From Tropicimonas sp033101155 (GTDB taxonomy: Bacteria > Pseudomonadota > Alphaproteobacteria > Rhodobacterales > Rhodobacteraceae), in NCBI RefSeq assembly GCF_033101155.1, contig NZ_JAWMPX010000022.1, forward strand, positions 1 to 64,000: 64,000 bases of DNA. Reading direction: 5' to 3'. A model generated the notes under the pieces. It saw only the letters and a program-made list of their open reading frames with translations. It was not told the DNA's origin and did not search any database. A program made the position numbers and the translations under genes. Of the stretch, positions 44,456 through 53,366 are shown in pieces. How positions within the stretch are numbered: position 1 is the stretch's first letter; every line of letters starts with the position of its first letter.

Positions 44456-45802
44456 ATGGACCAACCGCTCGAAACCCTGACCCAGGCACTCCTGGACGCC
44501 GCTGCCAAGGCGGGCGCTGACGCCGCAGACGCGATGGCCGTGGACGGCACCTCGCTCAATATCGAGGTCCGGGGCGGAGCGTTGGAACAGGCGGAGCGCT
44601 CGGAAGGGGTCGATGTCGGGCTGCGGGTCATGCTGGGGCAGCGCCAAGCCTGCGTCTCGGCCTCCGACCTTTCGCCCCAGACCTTCACCGAGATGGCGGA
44701 GCGGGCGGTGGCGATGGCGCGCGAGGCGCCGGAAGATCCCGGCGTGGCACAGGCCGCTCCGGGGGAGTTCGCGAGCGAATGGGACGTGGATGGGCTCGAA
44801 CTGGTCGATGCGTCCAGCGAGCCTGCGCCTGCTGAGCTGGAACAGGCGGCGCGGGAAGCGGAAGCCGCCGCGCTTGGCGTGGAGGGAATCAGCCGCGTCG
44901 ACACGGTGGGCTCGGGCTATGGCCGCCGACGGGTCCATATTGCGACTTCGGCCGGGTTTGCAGGCGGCTATGCGCGCTCCGAATCGAGCCTCTACGCGGT
45001 GGCGATCACCGGCGAGGGCACGGATATGGAGCGCGACTATTACGGCGATTCTCGTGTCTTCCGGGCGGATCTGGACAGCGCCGAGACGGTCGGACGGACC
45101 GCCGCCGAGCGCACGATTGCCCGGCGCGGCGCCATCAAGCCGCCGACCGGTTCCTTTCCGGTGCTCTTTGACGAGCGGATATCGTCTTCGCTGATGGCGC
45201 ATCTGCTGGTGGCGATCAACGGCAACGCCATCGTGCGTGGCGCCTCCTGGCTGCGGGACGCGATGGGGGAGCAGGTACTGCCCATCGGCCTCTCGCTGAC
45301 CGAGCAGCCGCTGCGTCCGCGCTGCCAGGCTTCGCGCCCGTTCGATGCCGAGGGCCTTGCCACGCGCAGCCGCGATATTGTTCGCGATGGGATGCTGGAG
45401 CGCTGGGTGCTGGACCTCGCCACCGCGCGCAAGCTTGGGCTGGAAAGCACTGCCAATGCCGCGCGCGGCACCTCCGCGCCACCCTCGCCCTCGGTCACCA
45501 ATGTCGCGCTGACCCAAGGCGATGCGAGCCGCGCGGAATTGCTGGCGCAGATGGGGACGGGGCTGCTCGTCACCTCCATGATCGGCGCCACGATCAACCC
45601 GACCACGGGCGATTACTCGCGCGGGGCCTCCGGCTTCTGGGTCGAAAACGGCGAGATCGCCTATCCGGTCAATGAATGCACGATTGCCGGCAATTTGCGA
45701 GGGATGCTGAAGGGCCTTGTGCCGGCGAATGACGCGCGGACACATCTGAGCCGGGTCGTGCCCTCGCTGCTGGTCGAAGGGCTGACGCTTGCCGGGCAGT
45801 GA
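44456..45802 (+). CDS. pmbA: TldD/PmbA family metallopeptidase subunit
   Basis: About 448 aa; ATGs at 44432 and 44444 are alternatives, but 44456 has a GAGG ribosome site. Features are GADAADAMAVDGTSLNIEVRGGALEQAERSEG, TGSFPVLFDERISSSLMAHLL, and the C-terminal GASGFWVENGEIAYPVNECTIAGNLRGML. TldE/PmbA pairs with TldD, which carries the HExxxH zinc site, to process peptides such as microcins and lasso-type products. TldD is not in this window. The stop overlaps the next gene. Confidence 0.92.
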   Translation: MDQPLETLTQALLDAAAKAGADAADAMAVDGTSLNIEVRGGALEQAERSEGVDVGLRVMLGQRQACVSASDLSPQTFTEMAERAVAMAREAPEDPGVAQAAPGEFASEWDVDGLELVDASSEPAPAELEQAAREAEAAALGVEGISRVDTVGSGYGRRRVHIATSAGFAGGYARSESSLYAVAITGEGTDMERDYYGDSRVFRADLDSAETVGRTAAERTIARRGAIKPPTGSFPVLFDERISSSLMAHLLVAINGNAIVRGASWLRDAMGEQVLPIGLSLTEQPLRPRCQASRPFDAEGLATRSRDIVRDGMLERWVLDLATARKLGLESTANAARGTSAPPSPSVTNVALTQGDASRAELLAQMGTGLLVTSMIGATINPTTGDYSRGASGFWVENGEIAYPVNECTIAGNLRGMLKGLVPANDARTHLSRVVPSLLVEGLTLAGQ

Positions 45803-46565
45803 CCTTTCTCTCCTGATCGAGGCTGCCGAAGCGGCCGGCGATATTGCCCGGCGACATTTCACCTCTGACCACCGGGTCTGGGAGAAAGATGGCGGGCAGG
45901 GGCCTGTCACCGAGGCTGACCTTGAGGTCGATGCCATGCTGCATGCGCGCCTGACGGGCGCGCGGCCTGACTATGGCTGGCTCTCGGAGGAAAGCGAGGA
46001 CAATGCCTCGCGCCTCGCCTGCGCGAGGGTCTTCGTTGTCGACCCGATCGACGGCACCCGCGCCTTCACCGAAGGCAGCCGGACCTGGGCGCATTCACTG
46101 GCCATCGTTGAGAACGGGCGGCCTGTGGCGGCGGTGGTCTATCTGCCGATGCTGGGCAAGCTCTACACTGCGGAGGATGGCAAGGGCGCGCGGTTCAACG
46201 GAGAGATTGTCGCCGCGAGTCCCCGGCAGGGTTTTCAGGGGGCGGACATTCTCGCTGCGCATCCGACCTTCAATGCCCGGTACTGGAAGGGCGGTGCGCC
46301 GGATGTGAAACGGCATTTCCGCTCTTCGTTGGCCTATCGGCTGGCGCTGGTTGGGGAGGGGCGTTTCGATGGCATGCTCACATTGCGTGACAGTTGGGAA
46401 TGGGACATCGCCGCCGGCGCCCTGATCGCGGCGGAATCCGGCGCCCGCGTGACAGATCGGCTTGGCAACGCGTTGCGATTCAACACGCTGTCGCGCAAGG
46501 CGACGGGGATCGTCTGTGCAACGCCAGGCGTACATGCGGAGATCCTGGGACGGCTGGAACAATGA
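45789..46565 (+). CDS. Inositol monophosphatase family protein (CysQ-like)
   Basis: 258 aa with a TTG start inside the end of pmbA, a 14-bp overlap. The Mg2+/Li+-sensitive phosphatase motifs are GPVTEADLEVDAML, WLSEESEDN, DPIDGTRAFTEG, and SWEWDIAAGALI. Substrates could be 3'-phosphoadenosine 5'-phosphate or inositol phosphates; the family alone does not decide. Linkage to pmbA implies co-transcription. Confidence 0.9.
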   Translation: MPGSDLSLLIEAAEAAGDIARRHFTSDHRVWEKDGGQGPVTEADLEVDAMLHARLTGARPDYGWLSEESEDNASRLACARVFVVDPIDGTRAFTEGSRTWAHSLAIVENGRPVAAVVYLPMLGKLYTAEDGKGARFNGEIVAASPRQGFQGADILAAHPTFNARYWKGGAPDVKRHFRSSLAYRLALVGEGRFDGMLTLRDSWEWDIAAGALIAAESGARVTDRLGNALRFNTLSRKATGIVCATPGVHAEILGRLEQ

Positions 46566-46713
46566 AACGGGCTGCCGGGAACCAGGGCTTCCCGAGAGTG
46601 GCGGCTCTGTGCGGTGGTCTTGAAAGAGCCCGGCACACCGCGCCCCCGGGACGTTCCTGAAAATCTCAACCCAGCGTCCGGAATCATGCCCGCGCCGTCG
46701 AGCTGCCGCGTGT

Positions 46714-46977
46714 TTATTGCGGCGGCTTCATGAAAAAGCCGCCCCCGCGCTTCTCACCGCGCTTGCCCTCGGTGCAAGAGACCATGTTCAGACCGGATTT
46801 CAGGTTTTTCGAGCTGCAGTGGCCCATGGACTGGCCAAGCGTGACAACCTTGTGCGGCTGCCCCTTCGCCTCCTTCTGCTGAACCGCTTCCCATGAACCG
46901 GACACGGCCACACCACACAGGATGATGGCGCCTGCGAGGAAAAGATTTGGGCTCAGGGAGCTGTGTCCGGAGGGCAT
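46714..46977 (-). CDS. Small membrane-anchored protein with C-x13-C motif (paralogue 1)
   Basis: 87 aa. A hydrophobic helix FLAGAIILCGVAVSG is followed by a polar exported tail containing TLG-x5-C-x8-LN-x-V-x-C and a basic, Gly-rich end (GKRGEKRGGGFFMKPPQ). The same cysteine-framed motif occurs in the next small gene, so the two are paralogous. No family name is known to me. The cysteines could form a disulfide if the tail is periplasmic. Confidence 0.55.
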   Translation of the reverse strand: MPSGHSSLSPNLFLAGAIILCGVAVSGSWEAVQQKEAKGQPHKVVTLGQSMGHCSSKNLKSGLNMVSCTEGKRGEKRGGGFFMKPPQ

Positions 46978-47109
46978 GAGTCGTCTTTCGGATTGTCGTG
47001 ATCCAAAAGCTATCTCTAAAATATGCCAAAAATTTGAAAAACCGGTGCACGGCGTTGGCAGGAAAAGGTTCTGCCCCGACGTAAAGGTATGATGCGGATA
47101 GGAAAGTGG

Positions 47110-47409
47110 TCAGCCTGCGGTCTGGGGCGCGACAGTCTGGCCGGCGGGCAGGTCATTGCCAGCGGGCGCGTTCGGCTTCAGAAATGGAAAGATGTCGCCA
47201 AGCGGCATATTCCAGATCTTGGCCGGGTGGTAGCGACACATCACTCGGTTCAACTCGGCATTGGTGGTGAAGCCCCGGCACTCGAACCCATTGCTTCCGA
47301 CCGTTCCCTTGCCGGTTTCGTCACCAAGCATACCCAGTATCACGAGAATCGCGATCCCGAGGAAAAGAGGCCGCCCATAGCCGCCGATAATATGAACAAC
47401 AGTTCCCAT
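47110..47409 (-). CDS. Small membrane-anchored protein with C-x13-C motif (paralogue 2)
   Basis: About 99 aa from the ATG of MGTVVHIIGGYG with a GGTGAG ribosome site; an ATG four codons earlier (47421) is possible. The helix PLFLGIAILVILGML is followed by TVG-x5-C-x8-LN-x-V-x-C (residues FECRGFTTNAELNRVMC), matching the neighbour downstream. A hydrophilic tail ends TVAPQTAG. Divergent from pheT. Confidence 0.55.
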   Translation of the reverse strand: MGTVVHIIGGYGRPLFLGIAILVILGMLGDETGKGTVGSNGFECRGFTTNAELNRVMCRYHPAKIWNMPLGDIFPFLKPNAPAGNDLPAGQTVAPQTAG

Positions 47410-47562
47410 AGCACTCACCATCTGCGCAGAATCTGAAACAGGTCGATTATATGTCAAAAGCACGACGAAAGCGAGGCGGAGAGATTGCCGTCTCTGCCCT
47501 TCACCCCCGCGCGCGTTTGGGCTAAGGACACGCGACTTCTCAAGATGCATGGGGCATTCCCG

Positions 47563-49971
47563 ATGAAATTCACCTTATCCTGGCTCAAGGATCACCTCGA
47601 GACCACCGCGACGCTGGACGAGATCGTCTATGCGCTGACCGATCTCGGGCTCGAAGTCGAAGGCGTCGAAAATCCGGTGGAGCGGCTCTCGGCCTTTACC
47701 ATCGGCAAGGTGACCCACGCCGAGAAACATCCCGATGCGGACAAGCTGCGAGTCTGCAAGGTCGAGACCGATGAGGGCGAGTTGCAGATCATCTGTGGCG
47801 CACCGAATGCTCGCGAGGGGATCACCGTCGTGGTCGCCAAGCCGGGTGTCTATGTGCCGGGCATTGATACGACCATCGGCGTCGGCAAGATCCGCGGCAT
47901 CGAGAGCTACGGCATGATGTGCTCGGAGCGCGAGATGGAGATGTCGGACGAGCATGACGGCATCATCGAGCTTCCCTTCGGTGAGGTCGGGCAGAGCTTC
48001 ACCGACTGGCTGGCCGCGAACCAGCCCGAGCGGGTCGACCCGGTGATCGAGATCGCCATCACGCCGAACCGCCCCGATGCGCTCGGCGTGCGCGGCGTGG
48101 CGATGGATCTGGCCGCGCGCGGGCTCGGCTCGATGAAACCGCGCGACACGGATCCCGTTCCCGGCAGCTTCCCTTCGCCGATCTCTGTCACCATCGACGA
48201 GGACACGTTGGAACAGGCGCCGGTCTTCTATGGCCGTGTGATCAAGGGTGTGAAGAACGGCCCCTCGCCGAAATGGCTGCAGGATGCGCTGCGGGCCATC
48301 GGGCTGCGGCCGATCTCGGCGCTGGTCGATATCACCAATTTCTTCACCTATGACCGCAACCGCCCGCTGCATGTCTTCGACGCCGACAAGGTGAAGGGGA
48401 ACCTGCGTGTGCATCTCGCCAAGGGCGGCGAGACTCTCGTTGGGCTGGACGAGAAGGAATACACCTTCGACGCGGGCATGACGCTGATCTCGGATGATGA
48501 GGGCGTGGAGAGCATCGCCGGTGTCATGGGCGGTCTGCCGACGGGCTGCACCGAGCAGACCACCAATGTCTTCCTCGAAGCCGCCTATTTCGATCCTATC
48601 CGCACCGCCTATACCGGCCGCGCGCTGAAGATCAACTCGGACGCCCGCTATCGTTTCGAGCGTGGCATCGATCCCTGCTGGACGCCCGACGGCATCGAAC
48701 ACGCGACCCGGATGATCCTCGACCTCTGCGGTGGCGAGGCCTCCGAGGTTGTCGTGGCCGGCGCGATCCCGGATGTCGCGCGCGCCTACAGGCTGGACAC
48801 GGATCGCGTGGTGAGCCTGGTCGGCATGGAGATCCCCGCCGAGACGCAGCGCGCCACGCTGGAGGCGCTCGGCTTCAGCCTTGAGGGCGACATGGCCCAT
48901 GTGCCGTCCTGGCGCCCGGACGTTCAGGGCGAGGCGGATCTGGTTGAAGAAGTGGCGCGGATTGCCTCGCTGACCAAGCTCGTCGGCAAGCCGATGCGCC
49001 GCGCCTCTGCCGGTGTGCCCAAGGCGGTGCTGACGCCGATGCAGCGCCGCGAGTCCACCGCGCGGCGGACCATCGCGACGCTGGGCTACAATGAATGCGT
49101 GACCTATTCCTTCGTTGATAGCGCCGCCTCCGATCTCTTTGGCGGCGATACGGAAACCACCGAACTGGACAACCCAATCTCTTCGGAGATGAGCCATATG
49201 CGGCCGACCCCGTTGCCGGGCCTGCTGCAGGCGGCCGCCCGCAACCAGGCGCGTGGCTTCGCGGACCTGGCGCTGTTCGAAGTCGGTCCCGGCTTCCTCG
49301 GCGGTGAACCGGAGGACCAGCAGCAGCTCGCTTGCGGGGTACTGGTTGGCCATTCCGGGCCGAAGGATGTCCACGGCGCGCGCCGCGCGGTCGATCTCTT
49401 CGACGCCAAGGCCGATATCGAGGCCGTTCTGGCGGCGATCGGTGCGCCGGCGAAGGCGCAGATCCGCCGCGATGTGCCAGACTGGCTGCATCCGGGGCGC
49501 TCGGGCGCAATTTGCCTCGGGCCGAAGAAGGTTCTGGGCTATTTCGGCGAGCTGCACCCCAAGGTGCTGGACGCGCTGGACGTGAAAGGGCCGGCCGTGG
49601 CCTTCTCCATCGACCTCGCCGCGGTTCCCTTCCCGAAGGCGAAGGGTACCAACCGCGGGGCTCTCGAACTGGCTGACCTGCAGGCGGTCGAGCGCGACTT
49701 CGCTTTCGTGTTGGACGCGCAGGTTGAAGCACTGACGGTGATCAACGCGGCCGCTGGCGCCGACAAGGCGCTGATCGAGGACGTGCGTGTCTTCGACGAG
49801 TTCCATGGCGTGAAGGCCGAAGCGCAAATGGGGGCGGGCAAGAAGTCCCTCGCCATCACCGTGCGGTTGCAGCCCAAGGACAAGACGCTGAAGGAAGCCG
49901 ACATCGAAGCTGTCAGCAAAAAGGTCATCGAGAAGGTCGCCAAGGCCACCGGCGGCACGCTGCGCACCTAG
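47563..49971 (+). CDS. pheT: Phenylalanine--tRNA ligase beta subunit
   Basis: The 802-aa structural and editing subunit paired with PheS. It begins with MKFTLSWLKDHLETTATLDEIVYALTDLGLEVEGVENP, followed by the OB-fold tRNA-binding EMAP-like domain (LRVCKVETDEGELQIICGAPN), the B3/B4 editing region, and the C-terminal anticodon-binding B8 domain ending VRLQPKDKTLKEADIEAV. The start ATG follows a longer open frame that lacks conserved sequence. Confidence 0.98.
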   Translation: MKFTLSWLKDHLETTATLDEIVYALTDLGLEVEGVENPVERLSAFTIGKVTHAEKHPDADKLRVCKVETDEGELQIICGAPNAREGITVVVAKPGVYVPGIDTTIGVGKIRGIESYGMMCSEREMEMSDEHDGIIELPFGEVGQSFTDWLAANQPERVDPVIEIAITPNRPDALGVRGVAMDLAARGLGSMKPRDTDPVPGSFPSPISVTIDEDTLEQAPVFYGRVIKGVKNGPSPKWLQDALRAIGLRPISALVDITNFFTYDRNRPLHVFDADKVKGNLRVHLAKGGETLVGLDEKEYTFDAGMTLISDDEGVESIAGVMGGLPTGCTEQTTNVFLEAAYFDPIRTAYTGRALKINSDARYRFERGIDPCWTPDGIEHATRMILDLCGGEASEVVVAGAIPDVARAYRLDTDRVVSLVGMEIPAETQRATLEALGFSLEGDMAHVPSWRPDVQGEADLVEEVARIASLTKLVGKPMRRASAGVPKAVLTPMQRRESTARRTIATLGYNECVTYSFVDSAASDLFGGDTETTELDNPISSEMSHMRPTPLPGLLQAAARNQARGFADLALFEVGPGFLGGEPEDQQQLACGVLVGHSGPKDVHGARRAVDLFDAKADIEAVLAAIGAPAKAQIRRDVPDWLHPGRSGAICLGPKKVLGYFGELHPKVLDALDVKGPAVAFSIDLAAVPFPKAKGTNRGALELADLQAVERDFAFVLDAQVEALTVINAAAGADKALIEDVRVFDEFHGVKAEAQMGAGKKSLAITVRLQPKDKTLKEADIEAVSKKVIEKVAKATGGTLRT

Positions 49972-50244
49972 ATAAAGGTGAACCGATCTGGATGGTCGCC
50001 CCGGGTGATGGCTCGCGGGCGCCCTTATCCTGACCTGCTGACCACCGGATCTGATGCTGCGGGACAGGGGGATGTCGCCCCAATCGTTGGCAGCAAGCGA
50101 TTTCCTCCGCTCCTGTTCGATGCAACCGAGCCACGCCCGGGGCTTTCCGGCAGAATTGATGTGCACGTGGTGCCGGCTTTGGTATCCTTCGCGGAAAGAT
50201 TTTATTCGTGCCTCGCTCAGGGGCCGTATGCCGAGGTATCTGCA

Positions 50245-52011
50245 GTGAAGACCCTTTTCGTTCTGTTTGTCTCGATTTTCATGCTGGGAGCCGCGCCGAC
50301 GGCGCGGGCGCAGGAAAGCGCCTGGATCCAGATCGAGGCGCTCCGTACGCTTGCGCAGGCGCAGGATCGCGCCCGGACCTATTCCGGAGCCTTCTCCAAT
50401 GTGGCCGGCTTCCGGGTGGGGGGAGGCTGGTACGCCGTTGCCCTCGGTCCTTATACGGAGGTTGCCGCGGCTGCGGAATTGCGGGCGCTGAAGTCGCGGC
50501 GGCTTGTTCCGCAGGACAGCTACCTGGAGTCCAGCCTGCAATACGGTCAGCAATTCTGGCCCGTCGGGGTGAATTCCCTGCTGCAAACTCCGCAATCCGG
50601 GTCAGGCATTGTCGCGGTCCAGCCCGCCCCCGGAATTCCGCCTGCGCCCGAAGTTCCGCCTGCGCCGGCCTATATCCCGGACGAGACGCCCCGTCAGGCA
50701 CGCGCCAGCGAACAGTCCCTGACGCGGGAAGAGCGCATGCTGCTTCAGGAGAGCCTTCAGTGGGAAGGGTTCTACAGCTCCACCATCGATGGCGCGTTCG
50801 GGCGCGGCACACGCGCTGCGATGCGAGCCTGGCAGGCGGCGAAGGGCTATGATGCGACCGGGATCCTGACCACCAATCAGCGCGTTGACCTCGTCGAGGA
50901 TTATCAGTCCGCCTTTGCCGATTTCGACTTGCAGATGACGCGCAACACGGCGGCCGGGATCGAGATGATTTTGCCGCAAGGCAAGATCAGGGAGGGCGAG
51001 ACCGAGGCACCCTTCGTGCAATATGACAGTGTGGATGAGGACGGGCTGCGCGTGGTTCTCATCAGCCAGACCGGCGACGAGGCAACGCTGTTCGGCCTCT
51101 ACGACATCTTGCAGACGCTGGAGATTGTTCCGACCGAGGGGTTCCGCGAGCGCAAGAAGCGCAGCTTCGTGTTGACGGGACAGTCGCCGGAGTTGAGCTC
51201 CTACACCTATGCCGTGCTCTCAAATGGCTCCGTCAAAGGCTTCACGCTGGCCTGGACCGCCGGCGAGGAGCGGGTCATGAAGCGCGTCACCGAGACGATG
51301 CAGCAGAGCTTCACGCCGATCGAGGGGGTCGTGCTGCCGGACACCGCACTGAGCAGTGACGGCTCGGAGCAACGGATTGACCTGCTTTCGGGGTTGGAAA
51401 TCCGGCGCCCGGACCGCTCGCGCAGCGGTTTCTTCGTTGACGGGTCCGGACGGGTTCTGACGACGACCGACGTGCTGGGGCAGTGCAGCCGCGTGACCAT
51501 TGGCGAAGAAATCGAGGCGGAAATTGCGGCGCGGGACGACGCGTTGGGGCTCGCCCTGCTGGCCCCGCGCCAGACCCTCGCCCCGTTGGCCGTGGCTGAG
51601 TTCCAGGCCTCCGTGCCGCGTCTGAATTCCGAAGTGGCGCTGGCCGGCTTCTCCTACGAGGATATCCTCGACCTGCCGATCCTGACCTATGGCACGCTGG
51701 CCGATATCCGGGGACTGCAGGGCGAGGAGGCCGTTGATCGCCTTGCCCTGTCGAGCCTGCCGGGGGATGCGGGCGGACCGGTCTTCGATACGACCGGTGC
51801 CGTGCTCGGGATGCTCAAGGCTCGGCCCGATGCGGGCGCGCGGCAATTGCCGTCGGATGTGAATTTCGCGGTGGATGTGGCGGCGATTGCGGCGTTCCTT
51901 GGCGAGGCGGGCCTCTCTCCGCGTGCCTCTGAAGGCGCGGCGGTGCTGGCCCCGGAAGACCTGACGACGCTGGCTGGGGATGTAACGGTGCGGATCAGCT
52001 GTTGGAACTGA
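50245..52011 (+). CDS. Secreted SPOR-like/peptidoglycan-binding protein with trypsin-like pseudoprotease domain
   Basis: 588 aa, GTG start (MKTLFVLFVSIFMLGAAPTARA signal peptide). Residues ~26-92 look SPOR-like (WIQIEAL...GGWYAVALGPYTEVAAAAELRALK). A proline-rich linker (~128-148) leads to a peptidoglycan-binding domain (~162-225, GFYSSTIDGAFGRGTRAAMRAWQ). The C-terminal ~390-555 is a trypsin-like fold in which the histidine position reads LTTTDVL (405-411) and the serine loop reads GDAGGP (507-512), so Ser is Ala at 509. It is probably not a protease. It may be a periplasmic binding or scaffold protein. Confidence 0.8.
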   Translation: MKTLFVLFVSIFMLGAAPTARAQESAWIQIEALRTLAQAQDRARTYSGAFSNVAGFRVGGGWYAVALGPYTEVAAAAELRALKSRRLVPQDSYLESSLQYGQQFWPVGVNSLLQTPQSGSGIVAVQPAPGIPPAPEVPPAPAYIPDETPRQARASEQSLTREERMLLQESLQWEGFYSSTIDGAFGRGTRAAMRAWQAAKGYDATGILTTNQRVDLVEDYQSAFADFDLQMTRNTAAGIEMILPQGKIREGETEAPFVQYDSVDEDGLRVVLISQTGDEATLFGLYDILQTLEIVPTEGFRERKKRSFVLTGQSPELSSYTYAVLSNGSVKGFTLAWTAGEERVMKRVTETMQQSFTPIEGVVLPDTALSSDGSEQRIDLLSGLEIRRPDRSRSGFFVDGSGRVLTTTDVLGQCSRVTIGEEIEAEIAARDDALGLALLAPRQTLAPLAVAEFQASVPRLNSEVALAGFSYEDILDLPILTYGTLADIRGLQGEEAVDRLALSSLPGDAGGPVFDTTGAVLGMLKARPDAGARQLPSDVNFAVDVAAIAAFLGEAGLSPRASEGAAVLAPEDLTTLAGDVTVRISCWN

Positions 52012-52127
52012 GCCGGAGCGGTTGCTGAAGAGCAGAGCTGCCCGGAGAACGGGCTTTCGTCGCTGGCATGGCGGCTTCGCGGGGACCTGGTGGCTTCAAC
52101 GGCTCGGCCGTGATGTCTCCTGTGGGT

Positions 52128-52337
52128 TCATTCCGGAACGCGCCCCCATCCGATCCGCGCCCAGAGGCGCTCATGCAGGACATAGGTGATCAATCCCGTT
52201 GCCGCGCCGAGCACCGCGATGGCGCCGCCGGCGGAGACCGAACCGGTCACGCACCAGCTGATCGCGGTCATCACCAGCAATCCCATCGCCTGCCATGTCA
52301 GGGCCTTCGTGATACTACGCCGGGGGCTGTCGGTCAT
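52128..52337 (-). CDS. DUF2061 family membrane protein
   Basis: 69 aa, starting MTDSPRRSITKALTWQAMGLLVMTAISWCVTG; a GAGAGATG ribosome site precedes the ATG. Two membrane helices flank SAGGAIAVLGAATGLITYVLHERLWARIGWG, the DUF2061 signature, a small inner-membrane family of unknown function. A sequence upstream in the same frame is non-coding. The gene is divergent from an XRE regulator. Confidence 0.88.
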   Translation of the reverse strand: MTDSPRRSITKALTWQAMGLLVMTAISWCVTGSVSAGGAIAVLGAATGLITYVLHERLWARIGWGRVPE

Positions 52338-52408
52338 GTCATCTCTCTGAATCGTCTTGCGTCTTCGTCTCCTTGTCGCCCGGATCGAAGCCTGAGAGAA
52401 TTCTGGGA

Positions 52409-52445
52409 ATAGTCTTGTTTTTTTCAACAATGTAGAGAAAAGTCT
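52409..52445 (+). promoter_or_regulatory. Candidate operator between DUF2061 and XRE genes
   Basis: AGTCT occurs at 52411 and again at 52441, exactly 30 bp apart, with an inverted repeat TTGTT/AACAA (52415-52430) around a T-run between them. It lies just before the XRE start codon. Confidence 0.35.
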
Positions 52446-52451
52446 CCAGAC

Positions 52452-53315
52452 ATGAAAATAATGGACAAACGTGACCGCGCGGAGATCTTTCGGGACAGGC
52501 TTTCCGCGCAGATGGCCGCGACAGGACTCACCCGGTCGGCGCTCGCCCGGGCAACCGGGGTGGACCGCTCGACCGTCGCGCAACTTCTGGCCGCGGACGC
52601 GGCCCGCTTGCCAAACGCGCATCTCGCGGCGGAATGCGCGCGTGTGCTCGGCGTCTCGTCGGACTGGTTGCTGGGGCTGTCGGATTGGCCAGAGCGTCCG
52701 GGCGACGTGTTCGCGGCGGCGATGACCGTGACGGAAGCCGCCCGCTCTTCGGCCGATGCACAGCTCCACGATTGGCACCGGGAAGCGGCGGGGTACAAGA
52801 TCCGGCATGTCCCCGCGACGCTGCCGGATGTTTTGAAGACCGAGCCGCTGATGAACTGGGAATACAGCAAATTTCTCGGCAGGACACCGGAACAGGCCAT
52901 CGGCGCCTCTCAGGACCGGCTCGGGCTGCTGGGCGGACAGATGTCGGATTACGAGATCGCCATCTCCATCGGCGAGTTGCGGGCTTTCGCCGCCGGAGCG
53001 GGATACTATCAGGGCTTGTCCGCCGAGATCCGACGCGCACAGCTCGATTACCTGATCACGACCGCCCGGGACCTCTTCCCGTCGCTGCGCCTCTTCCTCT
53101 TCGATGCCCGTCGCGTCTTCAGCGCCCCGGTCACGGTGTTCGGATCCTTTCTCGGCGTGGTTTATGTCGGTCGTTTCTACCTCGCCTTCCGATCGCGCGA
53201 CCGGGTTCGGTCGTTGACCGAGCATTTCGACAACCTCATCCGGGAGGCGGATGTGGACGCCCGCGATGTGCCTGTCTGGCTGGAAGCGTTGCGGGCGGAG
53301 TTGCCGGAGGCTTGA
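52452..53315 (+). CDS. XRE-family HTH regulator with a C-terminal sensor-like domain
   Basis: 287 aa; a second ATG three codons on is possible. The N-terminal HTH (~residues 11-80) reads MAATGLTRSALARATGVDRSTVAQLLAADAARLPNAHLAAECARVLGVSSDWLLGLS. The rest (~90-287) is a globular domain of unknown identity with GQMSDYEIAISIGELRAFAAGAGYYQGLSAEIRRAQLDYLI and FGSFLGVVYVGRFYLAFRSRDRVRSL. No DNA-damage or phage signature is present. It may control the divergent DUF2061 gene or itself. Confidence 0.82.
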   Translation: MKIMDKRDRAEIFRDRLSAQMAATGLTRSALARATGVDRSTVAQLLAADAARLPNAHLAAECARVLGVSSDWLLGLSDWPERPGDVFAAAMTVTEAARSSADAQLHDWHREAAGYKIRHVPATLPDVLKTEPLMNWEYSKFLGRTPEQAIGASQDRLGLLGGQMSDYEIAISIGELRAFAAGAGYYQGLSAEIRRAQLDYLITTARDLFPSLRLFLFDARRVFSAPVTVFGSFLGVVYVGRFYLAFRSRDRVRSLTEHFDNLIREADVDARDVPVWLEALRAELPEA

Positions 53316-53366
53316 CCCGGCGCCCTGCCTTGCGGCAGATGCGCCGAAGCGAGGGGAGACCTGCCG

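Noticed and set aside
47575..50595. Minus-strand open frame of about 1006 codons opposite pheT
   Set aside because: It is opposite a textbook pheT and is a typical GC-rich shadow with Arg/His/Asp-rich composition.
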